From positions 20,698 through 84,697 of the IMG/VR virus record IMGVR_UViG_3300025913_000026: 64,000 nt of DNA. One strand, given 5' to 3'. The notes below the pieces were generated by a model. It saw only the letters and a program-made list of their open reading frames with translations, did no database searches and was not told the origin of the DNA. Of this stretch, positions 50,984 to 58,113 are shown one piece after another (the stretch's first letter is position 1; each line of letters opens with the position of its first letter). The translations under genes and the position numbers were made by a program. The DNA is from a virus.

Positions 50984-51008
50984 GGTAATAACTACCATTT
51001 AGGGACAA
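50984..51008 (+). repeat. left terminal inverted repeat, 25 bp
   Basis: Identical to the reverse complement of 54430-54454. Starts GGTAATAACTACC and ends GGGACAA. Confidence 0.93.
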
Positions 51009-51019
51009 AAGCTTTAAAA

Positions 51020-51049
51020 GAAATAGCCTCCAAAGTTGGAGGCTATTTC
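51020..51049. terminator. hairpin terminator inside left transposon end
   Basis: Twelve-bp perfect stem gaaatagcctcc / ggaggctatttc with loop aaagtt, T-rich on both sides. It ends the minus-strand transposase transcript, and overlaps the stop of the 43-aa gene. Confidence 0.88.
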
Positions 51050-51174
51050 TTTTTCTTTACCGGTTTCTTTTTTATGGGAGTGTTAGCCGCTATTTTCATT
51101 GCTTCTCCAAATGTCATATCTAGTTTGACAGTGATATTAGGACTTTTATTTTTAGCTTTTTTACTGGACTTCAT
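51043..51174 (-). CDS. IS1595-associated small basic protein, 43 aa
   Basis: Found 9 bases downstream of the transposase gene. Product: KSSKKAKNKSP, then NITVKLDMTFGEAMKIAANT and a Lys-rich tail. The core 'vkLdmtFgeAmkiaanTP' resembles short proteins that accompany IS1595-type transposases in Bacteroidota. May aid transposition. Its stop lies inside the terminator stem. Confidence 0.65.
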   Translation of the reverse strand: MKSSKKAKNKSPNITVKLDMTFGEAMKIAANTPIKKKPVKKKK

Positions 51175-51183
51175 GCCTTAAAT

Positions 51184-52341
51184 CTACGCATATTTCCATT
51201 CATAGCCTCCACAACTGCTCCTAAGACCAGTTACCACTCTTCTAATTCCTACAGGATGTAAGTTAGTAGCCTTTGCGGCAGCGGATATAGAAGGATATGT
51301 GGCTATAACTTCTCCATTTTTTATTTGAGATATTGCTACCTTCTTGCCTTTCGTTCCCTCATATTTTATATTGGGTGTTGGAATAGTAATTTCTATTTTA
51401 GGATCAGGACTTAATATCAACTCCTTATATCTTAATCTTCCAGGAGCTTTCTTTAAAGCCCATATAAACCGTTCTGCATCTTTCATTTTTCTAAGGTTAT
51501 ACCTAAATGCTATTTCCTCACAATACCGGGTTAAATGCTTTACAGTTATTTTATGGTAGGTGCCTATAATGGTTCTTTTTAAATGGCTAAAGGCTCCCTC
51601 TATTGTGTTGGTATAGATAACCTGATCTCTTACATATTCATCTAATCCATGATTAACAGTTTCATGGCCTGCATATTCCCTCTTCAAACCTATATAATTA
51701 CATGATTCATCAGTCATTAGTACTGCATCTGTATCCACATTACGCTGAATTAATTGATGAATTAAAGGAGGGGCAACCCCGAAAGTACCAGTTGAAATTA
51801 GCTTTAATTCGCCGCCTCTTTCAACCATCCCCATTACCATAGTTTTGGTTTGATGGACGGTATTAGAATCTCGAAGTTCCTTTCTTTTCTGTTTATTCAT
51901 ATTAGGGACGCGACCACCGATATAAATCTCATCAATTTCTACAATGTTATCCAGCTTTACAGGCTCTTTAGGACGCATTATTTCCCGAATCCTATGAAGC
52001 ATAAACCAGGAGCATTTTTGAGAAACCCCTATATGCTTGGCTAATTGATAGGAAGAAATGCCCTTTTTGTTAGCTGTAGCTAGATACATGGCTATAAACC
52101 ACTTATTTAGAGGAATATTGCTGGCCTCAAATATAGTCCCAACCTTAACGGAGAACTTCTTAAAGCATTCTTTTTTACCGCATTTATATCTAGTTCCCTT
52201 TTCTATTACATAGCATTTATCATGGTCGCAATAAGGGCACACAACCTTACCATCAGGCCAACGCTGTTTTGCCAAATAGTTTCGGCAATCCTGTTCGTTT
52301 GATAGTTTTTGTATTAATTCCTGAAGATTTTTAAATTCCAT
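51184..52341 (-). CDS. IS1595-family transposase with C-terminal NUMOD1-like domain, 385 aa
   Basis: Cuts and pastes the element. N-terminal zinc-ribbon (VVCPYCDHDKCYVIEKG ... KCGKKECFKKFSV), then a helix-turn-helix (ISSYQLAKHIGVSQKCSWFM). Catalytic core: VEIDEIYIGG (first Asp), VLMTDESCNY (second Asp), then NTIEGAFSHLKRTIIG (Asn/Glu in the family's third place). Residues about 335-385 (GEVIATYPSISAAAKATNLH, GGYEWKYA) match NUMOD1, a DNA-recognition module of homing endonucleases and not a usual part of IS1595 transposases. Length is above the family norm (about 300 aa) by that module. Confidence 0.88.
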   Translation of the reverse strand: MEFKNLQELIQKLSNEQDCRNYLAKQRWPDGKVVCPYCDHDKCYVIEKGTRYKCGKKECFKKFSVKVGTIFEASNIPLNKWFIAMYLATANKKGISSYQLAKHIGVSQKCSWFMLHRIREIMRPKEPVKLDNIVEIDEIYIGGRVPNMNKQKRKELRDSNTVHQTKTMVMGMVERGGELKLISTGTFGVAPPLIHQLIQRNVDTDAVLMTDESCNYIGLKREYAGHETVNHGLDEYVRDQVIYTNTIEGAFSHLKRTIIGTYHKITVKHLTRYCEEIAFRYNLRKMKDAERFIWALKKAPGRLRYKELILSPDPKIEITIPTPNIKYEGTKGKKVAISQIKNGEVIATYPSISAAAKATNLHPVGIRRVVTGLRSSCGGYEWKYA

Positions 52342-52509
52342 AAAAAAGAACTAGGAAAGGAGGCGTTTTATTGGGAGAAAAGGGGCTTTTTGATTATCTT
52401 CACATAGATAATATCTATTTGTTTTTATTTATAATAAATGTGTTTAATGTTATGTTAAACAAGCTTGCAATAAGGTTCTTGGTGGTATAATTTTTTCTAC
52501 TACTATTTC

Positions 52510-52740
52510 ATGGCACAATCACAGGAATATTTAAAGCGAGAATTTATTCATCACATAAGCAGTGCATTGGCGCTTCTTGGTGCTTCAGAGGAGTTTGTAA
52601 AAAAAATAAGGGAGGTTGAAGAATTACCCCTAACCTCCCAAATAATTGAAGAAATTAAAAATTTCAATGTTCAAGAAATAGATAAGGTAAAGACTCGCTT
52701 AGACCTTATCTACACATCTGAAATTACTCCAAAAGGCTAG
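52510..52740 (+). CDS. transposon passenger, hypothetical protein, 76 aa
   Basis: Not recognised. All-helical (QEYLKREFIHHISSALALLG, SEEFVKKIREVEELPL). Runs opposite to the transposase; a 168-base AT-rich divergent region separates them. Converges with the HNH-like gene, overlapping it by 4 bases. Confidence 0.5.
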   Translation: MAQSQEYLKREFIHHISSALALLGASEEFVKKIREVEELPLTSQIIEEIKNFNVQEIDKVKTRLDLIYTSEITPKG

Positions 52741-53027
52741 TGTTTATCACATGTAATTGCCCTATTCGCAGAAACTAAATTAACAGCATCAGATATCGCC
52801 AAAGAATTTGTTTGTTGATTGTGTTTGGCACATAGCGGAACTATATACCAACTTCTATCAAAAATATCATCTCTTTGTACATGAGCACCTAATACTTCTT
52901 TTTCTCGACAACCTACTTCTACACAATAATTCACTGTCTGACCGCTAAATCTCTTCCAATGGTCTAACCAAGAACCACATTTACATTTTAAACCAGAAGT
53001 TCCATTTACGTTTTTAACAATAGCCAT
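52737..53027 (-). CDS. transposon passenger, HNH-like zinc protein, 96 aa
   Basis: LKCKCGSWLDHWKRFSGQTV, CVEVGCREKEVLGAHVQRDD, WYIVPLCAKHNQQTNSLAIS: Cys pairs plus GAHV...IVPLC..HN fit a small family of HNH-like zinc domains. Whether it cleaves DNA is open. A nuclease passenger could favour element homing. Family call is moderate. Confidence 0.6.
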   Translation of the reverse strand: MAIVKNVNGTSGLKCKCGSWLDHWKRFSGQTVNYCVEVGCREKEVLGAHVQRDDIFDRSWYIVPLCAKHNQQTNSLAISDAVNLVSANRAITCDKH

Positions 53028-53173
53028 TTTCTTGACTTTTTAAATAATGATATAATACCAGCCATCAGCGTATAACTGGCGAATGATTAAAAAGCCTATA
53101 AAAAGAGTGGAAATTATTGTGGGTGCGAGAATCCGGGCGTATCTTGTGGCCCTATCTGAAAATTAATTTCCTC

Positions 53174-53206
53174 GTAGGGCTACTGACCACTAATCGGTAG
53201 CCCTAC
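53174..53206 (+). terminator. hairpin terminator in passenger region
   Basis: Perfect 9-bp stem gtagggcta / tagccctac with a 15-base loop, followed by atcttttt. No plus-strand ORF of note ends just before it, so it may close a small RNA from 53040-53173 or belong to an eroded cassette. Confidence 0.65.
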
Positions 53207-53340
53207 ATCTTTTTAAGGACTGGCAAAAATATCTAAAATTTGTAAATACTAACATAGGTTAGTTAAAAATATCAAATAAACCTATTCTTATTTGCATATA
53301 TCGGTGCTTCTTCTAATATTTGGCCCGATATAAAATAATT

Positions 53341-53496
53341 GCGTTAGCTCTCCCAGCTTTCCAAAACGACCAAATTTTAAAAGTATACGGGGGCAAGCGA
53401 AGCGTCACGCCTATGGCGTGGGCTTACGTCTGCACGTATACAAGGCGCTTGGTCGTGCCTGGAAAGCGGTGGATGCTATAGTCCCACGCTTTTTTT
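53341..53496. ncRNA. nested-hairpin element in transposon (structured RNA or folded recombination site)
   Basis: Four nested helices: 53356-53362/53461-53467 (gctttcc/ggaaagc), 53366-53373/53449-53456 (acgaccaa/ttggtcgt), 53383-53389/53435-53441 (gtatacg/cgtatac), 53406-53411/53415-53420 (cacgcc/ggcgtg). Outer ends gcgt/acgc pair as well. GC-rich against AT-rich surroundings, ending in a T7 run. The form resembles integron attC sites (long folded single strand), but the conserved GTTRRRY/RYYYAAC core boxes are not clear. Could equally be a structured RNA leader of the lipoprotein gene. The rest of 53028-53540 shows no gene. Confidence 0.5.
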
Positions 53497-53540
53497 ATTC
53501 CTACAATTGCCCTAGGGATTTAGGCACCTAAAATTTCTTC

Positions 53541-53927
53541 ATGAAAAAGATTGCTTTTGCTGTGATAGGTTGTATTGGCCTATCGTCCTGCGCTGTTATG
53601 TTTCAAGGCTCAAAGAAAGATGTAACAATTAAATCAATGACTCCAAACGCCACTATCCATGTAGATGGAGAAGAAGTAGGCAAAGATGCTGTAACCGTTC
53701 GGTTAGAAAGAAAATCAAACCACACTGTAGTAGTAAAAAAAGATGAATGCGAAAGCAAAACAGTGGAGATCAAAAAGCACACGCAAGTAGGTTGGGTTAT
53801 TTTTGATGCACTATTCAACTGGTTGGCATTCGCTACTGACGCCCCAACAGGAGCTTGGAATACTTTCGACAAAGATCATGTTACCGTAGATCTGGAATGC
53901 AAAAAGACTCCAGAAAGCACACACTAA
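53541..53927 (+). CDS. transposon passenger lipoprotein, PEGA-like, 128 aa
   Basis: Signal peptide with lipobox (FAVIGCIGLSSC, Cys17). Then DVTIKSMTPNATIHVDGEEV, GKDAVTVRLERKSNHTVVVK, DECESKTVEIKK, a PEGA-type surface beta domain. The end (GWVIFDALFNWLAFATDAPT) is hydrophobic and ends GAWNTFDKDHVTVDLEC. Such lipoproteins are common in Bacteroidota and are not phage proteins. So the passenger genes look host-derived. Confidence 0.7.
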   Translation: MKKIAFAVIGCIGLSSCAVMFQGSKKDVTIKSMTPNATIHVDGEEVGKDAVTVRLERKSNHTVVVKKDECESKTVEIKKHTQVGWVIFDALFNWLAFATDAPTGAWNTFDKDHVTVDLECKKTPESTH

Positions 53928-53967
53928 TCAAATAAGGCGCATGAGATTCCCATTTAAAGCATAGGCT

Positions 53968-54387
53968 ATGAATTCAAAATATTTAATCATATTCTTTCTA
54001 CTTATAGTTACAAATTATCTGTCGCTTGCCCAAGATGGGCAGGCTATAAAAATAAGGGCATTTGAAGCCGCATGTTGTTTGGAGGGGCAAAACTGTGATA
54101 AGGTAGAATGGCATAGAACAAACATATTAATAGTTATAACTTATTCTAATGAAAAAATAAAGATATATTCTGAAGGTATACAAGATTTTGATATACTTAA
54201 AGACTATGATAAAACAACCGATAATGATGGAGACTCTTGGTATCGTTATGAGGTAGTGGATCAGGATGGGAAAAAATGTGATATTTATCTCTATATGTAC
54301 AAAAAGTTCAACCCAGATTATAGAGGTGGTGTTTTAGTCAAATACAAGGATCATACATTTATGTATAAATATAAAATCATAGAATAA
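53968..54387 (+). CDS. transposon passenger, secreted protein, 139 aa
   Basis: Signal peptide (YLIIFFLLIVTNYLSLAQ, cut after Ala-Gln as in Bacteroidota). Mature part has paired Cys (EAACCLEGQNCDKVEWH, KKCDIYLYMYKK) and ends in a beta hairpin (RGGVLVKYKDHTFMYKYKII). Not recognised. Followed directly by a terminator. Same strand as the lipoprotein, 40 bases after it. Confidence 0.6.
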   Translation: MNSKYLIIFFLLIVTNYLSLAQDGQAIKIRAFEAACCLEGQNCDKVEWHRTNILIVITYSNEKIKIYSEGIQDFDILKDYDKTTDNDGDSWYRYEVVDQDGKKCDIYLYMYKKFNPDYRGGVLVKYKDHTFMYKYKIIE

Positions 54388-54419
54388 AAAAAGAAGCATT
54401 TTTACATGCTTCTTTTTTT
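54386..54419 (+). terminator. hairpin terminator inside right transposon end
   Basis: Thirteen-bp stem aaaaaaagaagca / tgcttcttttttt with loop tttttaca, U-rich 3' side. It overlaps the stop of the secreted passenger gene and shields the phage from passenger transcription. Confidence 0.88.
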
Positions 54420-54429
54420 ATTAAACCTC

Positions 54430-54454
54430 TTGTCCCTAAATGGTAGTTATTACC
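54430..54454 (-). repeat. right terminal inverted repeat, 25 bp
   Basis: Perfect reverse complement of 50984-51008. Confidence 0.93.
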
Positions 54455-54488
54455 GAATTTTCTGATCTACGCCCATTAAAAAATACAT
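54455..54488 (-). pseudogene. 5' part of phage gene interrupted by transposon
   Basis: ATG 54488 through the first 11 codons; the next codon is completed by the sequence at 50975. Includes the right copy of the 8-bp target duplication (54455-54462, GAATTTTC). See the 3' part at 50737. Confidence 0.8.
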
Positions 54489-54510
54489 GTGCTACTATTT
54501 AATAGGTTTA

Positions 54511-54792
54511 TTAAAATATTACTGGATTGTATTCAACTTTAAAGCAGGATAATATAACATACAATTCAGCTAGTTTAGTTATATCGAGTAAATTATTATT
54601 AGTCCCCGATCCATTATTATTTCGCATATACCATTTGAATGGAGCATTTTCTACATTATATAGAAATTCACCATTAAAAAATGGGATTGAATACCATACC
54701 CTTGATCCTTCATAACGCTCAGGTGGTGCATAATGTCCTTTAAAACCAATAGCCTCCAATTCATGTTGACTCAATTCTAACTGATTACTCAT
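54511..54792 (-). CDS. hypothetical protein, 93 aa
   Basis: Contains LELSQHELEAIGFKGHYAPP then RVWYSIPFFNGEFLYNVENA and LLDITKLAELYVILSCF. The order 'e..GF.......Y.ip..ng...l.Y........lyv....l..Ly.l' repeats parts of the C-terminal pattern of the 148-aa gene upstream, as in paralogous small phage proteins. Overlaps that gene by 8 bases. Function unknown. Confidence 0.55.
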   Translation of the reverse strand: MSNQLELSQHELEAIGFKGHYAPPERYEGSRVWYSIPFFNGEFLYNVENAPFKWYMRNNNGSGTNNNLLDITKLAELYVILSCFKVEYNPVIF

Positions 54793-55231
54793 TGATAGGT
54801 TCTTTAATTGTTAGTTCTTCGCCACTAAGGCAGTAGAAAAGGTTTTGAAGAGAATGTATATGTTCTGGTTTATTCCAGAAATCATTTTGGAAGTGGTTGT
54901 TATTATCAAATACAGATAGATACCATTGCTTATCACCATGATCTTTGTCGTAATATAAAGACGTATTATTAGCTACCTGGATTGACCAAATTACACGTTC
55001 TTCAATATCACTACTTTCTTCCTTTATAAACCCTAATCTTTCCAACCATTCATCTGATAGTTCTATAGGCATTAAATCTTTATACATGACATATTCATCA
55101 TATTTTGCTGTCAAAGGCATAGCGCAAACGCAAGATGTTTTTATTTCAGTTATAGCTGCCACAGGAAATTTACTTTCATGGGCTAATACTACTAGATTGC
55201 CTATTCTGAGTTCCGATTTATTTATTGACAT
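54785..55231 (-). CDS. conserved Bacteroidota phage protein, 148 aa
   Basis: Matches a recognisable family: SELRIGNLVVLAHESKFPVA at the start, LMPIELSDEWLERLGFIKEE in the middle, HIHSLQNLFYCLSGEELTIK at the end. The family is common in prophages and phages of Bacteroidota; function not known. Overlaps the membrane protein gene by 14 bases. Confidence 0.7.
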   Translation of the reverse strand: MSINKSELRIGNLVVLAHESKFPVAAITEIKTSCVCAMPLTAKYDEYVMYKDLMPIELSDEWLERLGFIKEESSDIEERVIWSIQVANNTSLYYDKDHGDKQWYLSVFDNNNHFQNDFWNKPEHIHSLQNLFYCLSGEELTIKEPINE

Positions 55232-55442
55232 TTTTAATTTTTTCGGTTATTTTTTCTTTGTACGTTTTAAAAAAATTAATCACAAACAAAACAAGGATCG
55301 GCCCGAATAAACTAAGTAATAAAGGCAGTTTATACCACATGGGCATTATCCAATTACCACCATGTTTTATACCGCCCCATGTTATCCAAAAAGCAAAGAA
55401 TGGCCAGCAAAGAATGGCAGTTATTCTAAATAAAAGATTCAT
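55218..55442 (-). CDS. small membrane protein, two helices, 74 aa
   Basis: Two hydrophobic segments, FRITAILCWPFFAFWITWGG (residues 5-24) and LPLLLSLFGPILVLFVINFF (39-58), then a Lys-rich cytoplasmic end. A holin-like layout, but no lysis genes are next to it. Function unknown. Confidence 0.55.
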   Translation of the reverse strand: MNLLFRITAILCWPFFAFWITWGGIKHGGNWIMPMWYKLPLLLSLFGPILVLFVINFFKTYKEKITEKIKNVNK

Positions 55443-55463
55443 TATTAATAGGTATTTATATAG

Positions 55464-55655
55464 TTAATAATATTCTGTCCAACATTCAAGGCAATCAGTA
55501 CAATTAAAAAGAAATGATTGAACTCCGCTTGGGCTTACAGATTCATGAAGAATATAACATTCTCCATTGCATTTTGGGCATTCAATGATTTCTTTCGCCT
55601 CTCGAATCTTCCCTTTGGCATCAACATGGGTTTGAAATACTATCTTTTCATCCAT
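55464..55655 (-). CDS. small zinc-ribbon protein, 63 aa
   Basis: CPKCNGECYILHESVSPSGV then FLFNCTDCLECWTEYY: Cys-x2-Cys and Cys-x2-Cys spaced as in zinc ribbons. Upstream 103 bases hold a possible 28-aa frame (MTEIQKK ... FQIATEK) that is only open if one A is added to an A6 run, so it is not called as a gene. Confidence 0.55.
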   Translation of the reverse strand: MDEKIVFQTHVDAKGKIREAKEIIECPKCNGECYILHESVSPSGVQSFLFNCTDCLECWTEYY

Positions 55656-55758
55656 TAATAGCTATTTTTCAGTTGCAATTTGAAATATTAATGATTTGAT
55701 GGTTGGGAATAGTTTGTCAAGATTACTTTTTTCTGAATTTCTGTCATTTTAGTTGTTT

Positions 55759-56010
55759 TTATGGTGAGTTATACTTTCTGTATTCCTTTTTACCTTTTTG
55801 GGTGGCCCAATAGCGCAAATCATTATTCTTATCGCTTCTGCATGAAACATACCGTTTATTTTCTGCTTCTGTTAGAATGCGATCTACACTGAACACGGCC
55901 ATGCTATTTAACCAGCAATCTGGCATTGATTGAAGTTCTTTTGAGGTCTTTCCAGGGAAGCCAGAAACGGTAGCGGTTATCATAAGTGCATATTCATGCA
56001 TCTGGGTCAT
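55759..56010 (-). CDS. hypothetical protein, 83 aa
   Basis: Not recognised. Contains ALMITATVSGFPGKTSKELQ, SVDRILTEAENKRYVSCRSD and RYWATQKGKKEYRKY, resembling short winged-helix-like phage proteins with the ending 'YWaTqkGr.eyr'. Start overlaps the stop of the HTH gene (ATGA). Confidence 0.55.
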   Translation of the reverse strand: MTQMHEYALMITATVSGFPGKTSKELQSMPDCWLNSMAVFSVDRILTEAENKRYVSCRSDKNNDLRYWATQKGKKEYRKYNSP

Positions 56011-56396
56011 ATACCATATTTTTGACGTTCTTGCCTAATCCATTCGCTCCGATCCAGACCAGTTAGATCAGGAGGGCATAATAGCTTCAATTCTTCCAGA
56101 TTTTTTGGTTTTAAGATATTTACCGGCAGAGCAGACTTCGGCTCCTCTTTGGGCTTTAAAACAGGCACAGGTTCGAATTTAGCTCCATAAACCTCTTGAA
56201 GTTTAATGGCCCATTTTTTAGGTAGCTTTCTTTTGCCCGATATCGCTTTTTGTAAAGTTGTTTTTGGCATGCCAAGATCGGCCTCAATTTGATAAACAGG
56301 TGTTATTACCCGATTAAGAAGTGCAATGATTTCGCTTCTATCCATGTAGACAAATTTAGACAACAATAGATACCCATCCAAATTTATTTTAGACAT
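56007..56396 (-). CDS. XRE-like helix-turn-helix regulator, 129 aa
   Basis: Residues 31-70 (TPVYQIEADLGMPKTTLQKA, ISGKRKLPKKWAIKLQEVYG) form a lambda-repressor-type HTH with the 'sGkRklPkkw...l' ending frequent in Bacteroidota phages. The C-terminal part is Pro/Lys-rich then helical (LDRSEWIRQERQKYG). A tandem of exact -7 elements TAAATTTG lies at its 5' end (56358-56351, 56386-56379), so the real start may be Met18 (56345). Candidate controller of the second strand switch. Confidence 0.72.
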   Translation of the reverse strand: MSKINLDGYLLLSKFVYMDRSEIIALLNRVITPVYQIEADLGMPKTTLQKAISGKRKLPKKWAIKLQEVYGAKFEPVPVLKPKEEPKSALPVNILKPKNLEELKLLCPPDLTGLDRSEWIRQERQKYGI

Positions 56397-56414
56397 ATTT
56401 GTACGTATTTAGAC
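56346..56414. promoter_or_regulatory. promoter with repeated TGTCTAAA operator-like sites
   Basis: Minus strand: TAAATTTG twice with a 20-base gap (56386-56379 and 56358-56351); the first supplies a TTTG at about -33 for the second. The octamer TGTCTAAA occurs at 56395-56388 and 56362-56355, with shorter forms at 56414-56408 and 56352-56346. Repeats across a promoter suggest autoregulation by the adjacent HTH protein. Confidence 0.4.
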
Positions 56415-56801
56415 GCGCCCCACCCCCCCCCACAAGTTATCACCTCTTCCAAATAAATCTATCTCCCAATCCCCCCCATCCCCCAATCCAACCCACCACA
56501 CTCTAACCACAAAGCAATCTAACCTAAACGCCAATTAGTCAAAGCCATAGACCATCACAACCACAACAGCGCAGATTACATAACTACCTGGAAAGCAAAA
56601 TGGGAAACGCCGCCCACCCCATTACAGATAAACGTTTGCCCATTGACCGACCATCGATCTAAACGTAGGGGGTGTACTCAGTGAGTGTAAATCGAGGGGT
56701 ACCCAGTTTTATTAGCGAGGGTGGGGTGGTTTACGGGAAAGTACCTAGATTTGTGGGTACTTGGTATTCAATGTCGTTGAATTAAGAATAAATAATATAT
56801 T
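56415..56801. promoter_or_regulatory. strand-asymmetric control region (possible origin/operator)
   Basis: No gene is seen here. Plus strand is C-rich at first, with C8-C9 runs (about 56418-56431) and a 77-base stretch without G (56437-56513). The minus strand there has G-runs able to form G-quadruplexes. It then turns G-rich (56666-56760). An exact -7 element TAGATTTG (56746-56753) sits inside a perfect inverted repeat AAGTACC-N10-GGTACTT (56739-56762); GGGTACCC lies 35 bases upstream. That would be a repressor-controlled promoter for the plus-strand 57-aa gene. Skew switches are also seen at replication origins. Confidence 0.4.
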
Positions 56802-56975
56802 ATGAGTAATAAAGAAGAGCATTCACAACAATATGAAAGATTACCAGAAGATGATAAAACAGTGGCCGATACAATATTGGGATATTTGAATGGTTGTAAT
56901 AATAAAAAAGCAGAGCGTATATTGTATGCTCTGCTTGAAGAAATTAGTTATCATTCTACTATTCACAGTGAGTGA
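56802..56975 (+). CDS. small acidic protein, 57 aa
   Basis: ATG 56802 to TGA 56975, downstream of the promoter at 56746. Product: SNKEEHSQQYERLPEDDKTV, ADTILGYLNGCNNKKAERIL, YALLEEISYHSTIHSE. Not recognised. Helical. It converges with and overlaps (13 bases) the 46-aa gene. Confidence 0.5.
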   Translation: MSNKEEHSQQYERLPEDDKTVADTILGYLNGCNNKKAERILYALLEEISYHSTIHSE

Positions 56976-57103
56976 AAATCTGTATTTTCTTTAACAGCTT
57001 TTTTCAAATCTCTTATTTCTTCTTTTAAATCTTTAATCTCTCTTTTTAATTGATTAAGGCTATCCATTAACTCGTAAATAATTCTATCATCAATATTTGA
57101 CAT
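56963..57103 (-). CDS. small coiled-coil protein, 46 aa
   Basis: ATG 57103 to TGA 56963. Sequence MSNIDDRIIYELMDSLNQLK then a heptad-type coiled coil with EIKDLKEEIRDLKKAV. Not recognised. Could be a small dimeric protein. Low-complexity Lys/Glu composition lowers certainty. Confidence 0.4.
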   Translation of the reverse strand: MSNIDDRIIYELMDSLNQLKREIKDLKEEIRDLKKAVKENTDFHSL

Positions 57104-57122
57104 AGACAAAGTTTTTGTTTTG

Positions 57123-57605
57123 TTATAATTGTTTATAATTCATGGATGGCGGCTTTTTAGGGCTTTTCTTTCTAGCTTCTTTTCTTCCTGGTCTTACTAT
57201 TTCTACTGTTGCTCTTGCTATTTTATCAAAAGCATCTATGGCTGAAGAAATGGCTTTATGGATAAACATTTTTGGCGCAGATTCCTTTACCATTGACAGG
57301 GCATTTGTTCTGTTTACCTTGTAATTGTGCTTAGTGGTCTTTTCTGCCTCCTGTTCTTTTCTTAGTTGTTCATCTATTGGAAATGCTAAAACAGCAGTAG
57401 TGGTCATAATGAATACCTTTGCATAGAAATCCTGTTTTACAGCCAGTGAAGTTTTTCCAGACCATGCTTCTAGTTGTAGGCGGCATTTATATAGCTTATA
57501 TGCTTCTTCTATATTCCAACGCTTTTCGTATAAGGACACGAACTCATTATATGAAACTTGCTTTTGATCCATTAAGGAGGTTATCAGAATTTCAATACCT
57601 CCACC
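57123..57605 (-). pseudogene. C-terminal remnant of an IS4-family transposase
   Basis: The frame reads GGGIEILITSL (upstream of the first ATG at 57572) then NEFVSLYEKRWNIEEAYKLY, KCRLQLEAWSGKT. This contains the IS4 signature Y-x2-R-x3-E-x6-K and the strand before it. An IS4 transposase is about 400 aa; only about 160 remain, and the first two catalytic Asp are missing. Homology starts abruptly at about 57605. The end has a Lys/Arg-rich tail (RPGRKEARKKSPKKPPS). A short ORF of 149 aa could still be translated. Confidence 0.75.
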
Positions 57606-57699
57606 GTTATCAAAAAATATCGAATAACTGAAATTAGAATAGTTGGGTTATATTTATGGCCTTAATGCAGGAACCGGCAAAGCGGTTTATTCAATTCGT

Positions 57700-58092
57700 A
57701 TGTTTACTTCATTTCTTTTTAACAAGCTATCTCATCTACGCCAATTTTATTCAACCGAAACAGAATTTACACAGCACTTATTGAGCGGGGAGGTTAAGGT
57801 TTCTATCCCAGATTTAATTACATTCCAGGAAGAATACGAAAAACAAAAACCAATCAGTAATTCATCCGGATGTATTTTGCCTTCTCAGTTTCAAATAGGA
57901 GATAAGGCATCATTGAAATTGACTGGATTATCTTCAAAAGGTGATGGGTCGTTAGCTACCGTAGATTGTATAGCCGAAATATTAACGGTTCATTTCTATG
58001 AAGGAAAAGTGAAATATGATTTAGAACTCCCATTAGACTTTGGGAACACTAGAGTTTATAATATTGATTCTGTTTTTGTTTCGCCTGTATAG
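57700..58092 (+). CDS. hypothetical protein, 130 aa
   Basis: Start placed at ATG 57700 (MFTSFLFNKLSHLRQF); the frame is open further up, but only with a TTG at 57643. Contains TEFTQHLLSGEVKVSIPDLI, FQIGDKASLKLTGLSSKGDG and EGKVKYDLELPLDFGNTRVY. The second half looks like a small beta barrel for binding. Not recognised. Followed by a terminator. Confidence 0.55.
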   Translation: MFTSFLFNKLSHLRQFYSTETEFTQHLLSGEVKVSIPDLITFQEEYEKQKPISNSSGCILPSQFQIGDKASLKLTGLSSKGDGSLATVDCIAEILTVHFYEGKVKYDLELPLDFGNTRVYNIDSVFVSPV

Positions 58093-58113
58093 TTTTTGCC
58101 TTCATTTATTCCT

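Larger units (their letters stand above)
50984..54454. mobile_element. complete IS1595-family transposon with passenger genes, 3,471 bp
   Basis: Bounded by perfect 25-bp terminal inverted repeats beginning GGTAATAACTACCATTTAGG and by 8-bp direct repeats GAATTTTC. It contains a 43-aa accessory protein, an IS1595-type transposase, four passenger genes and a 112-nt folded element. A hairpin terminator lies just inside each end, insulating the passengers. Its size is about three times that of a plain IS1595-family IS. It is inserted in a small phage gene that is intact once the element is removed. Confidence 0.93.

Noticed and set aside
57643-57699. TTG start for the 130-aa gene
   Set aside because: No ribosome site and an extension of 19 residues that adds no recognisable domain; ATG 57700 is simpler.
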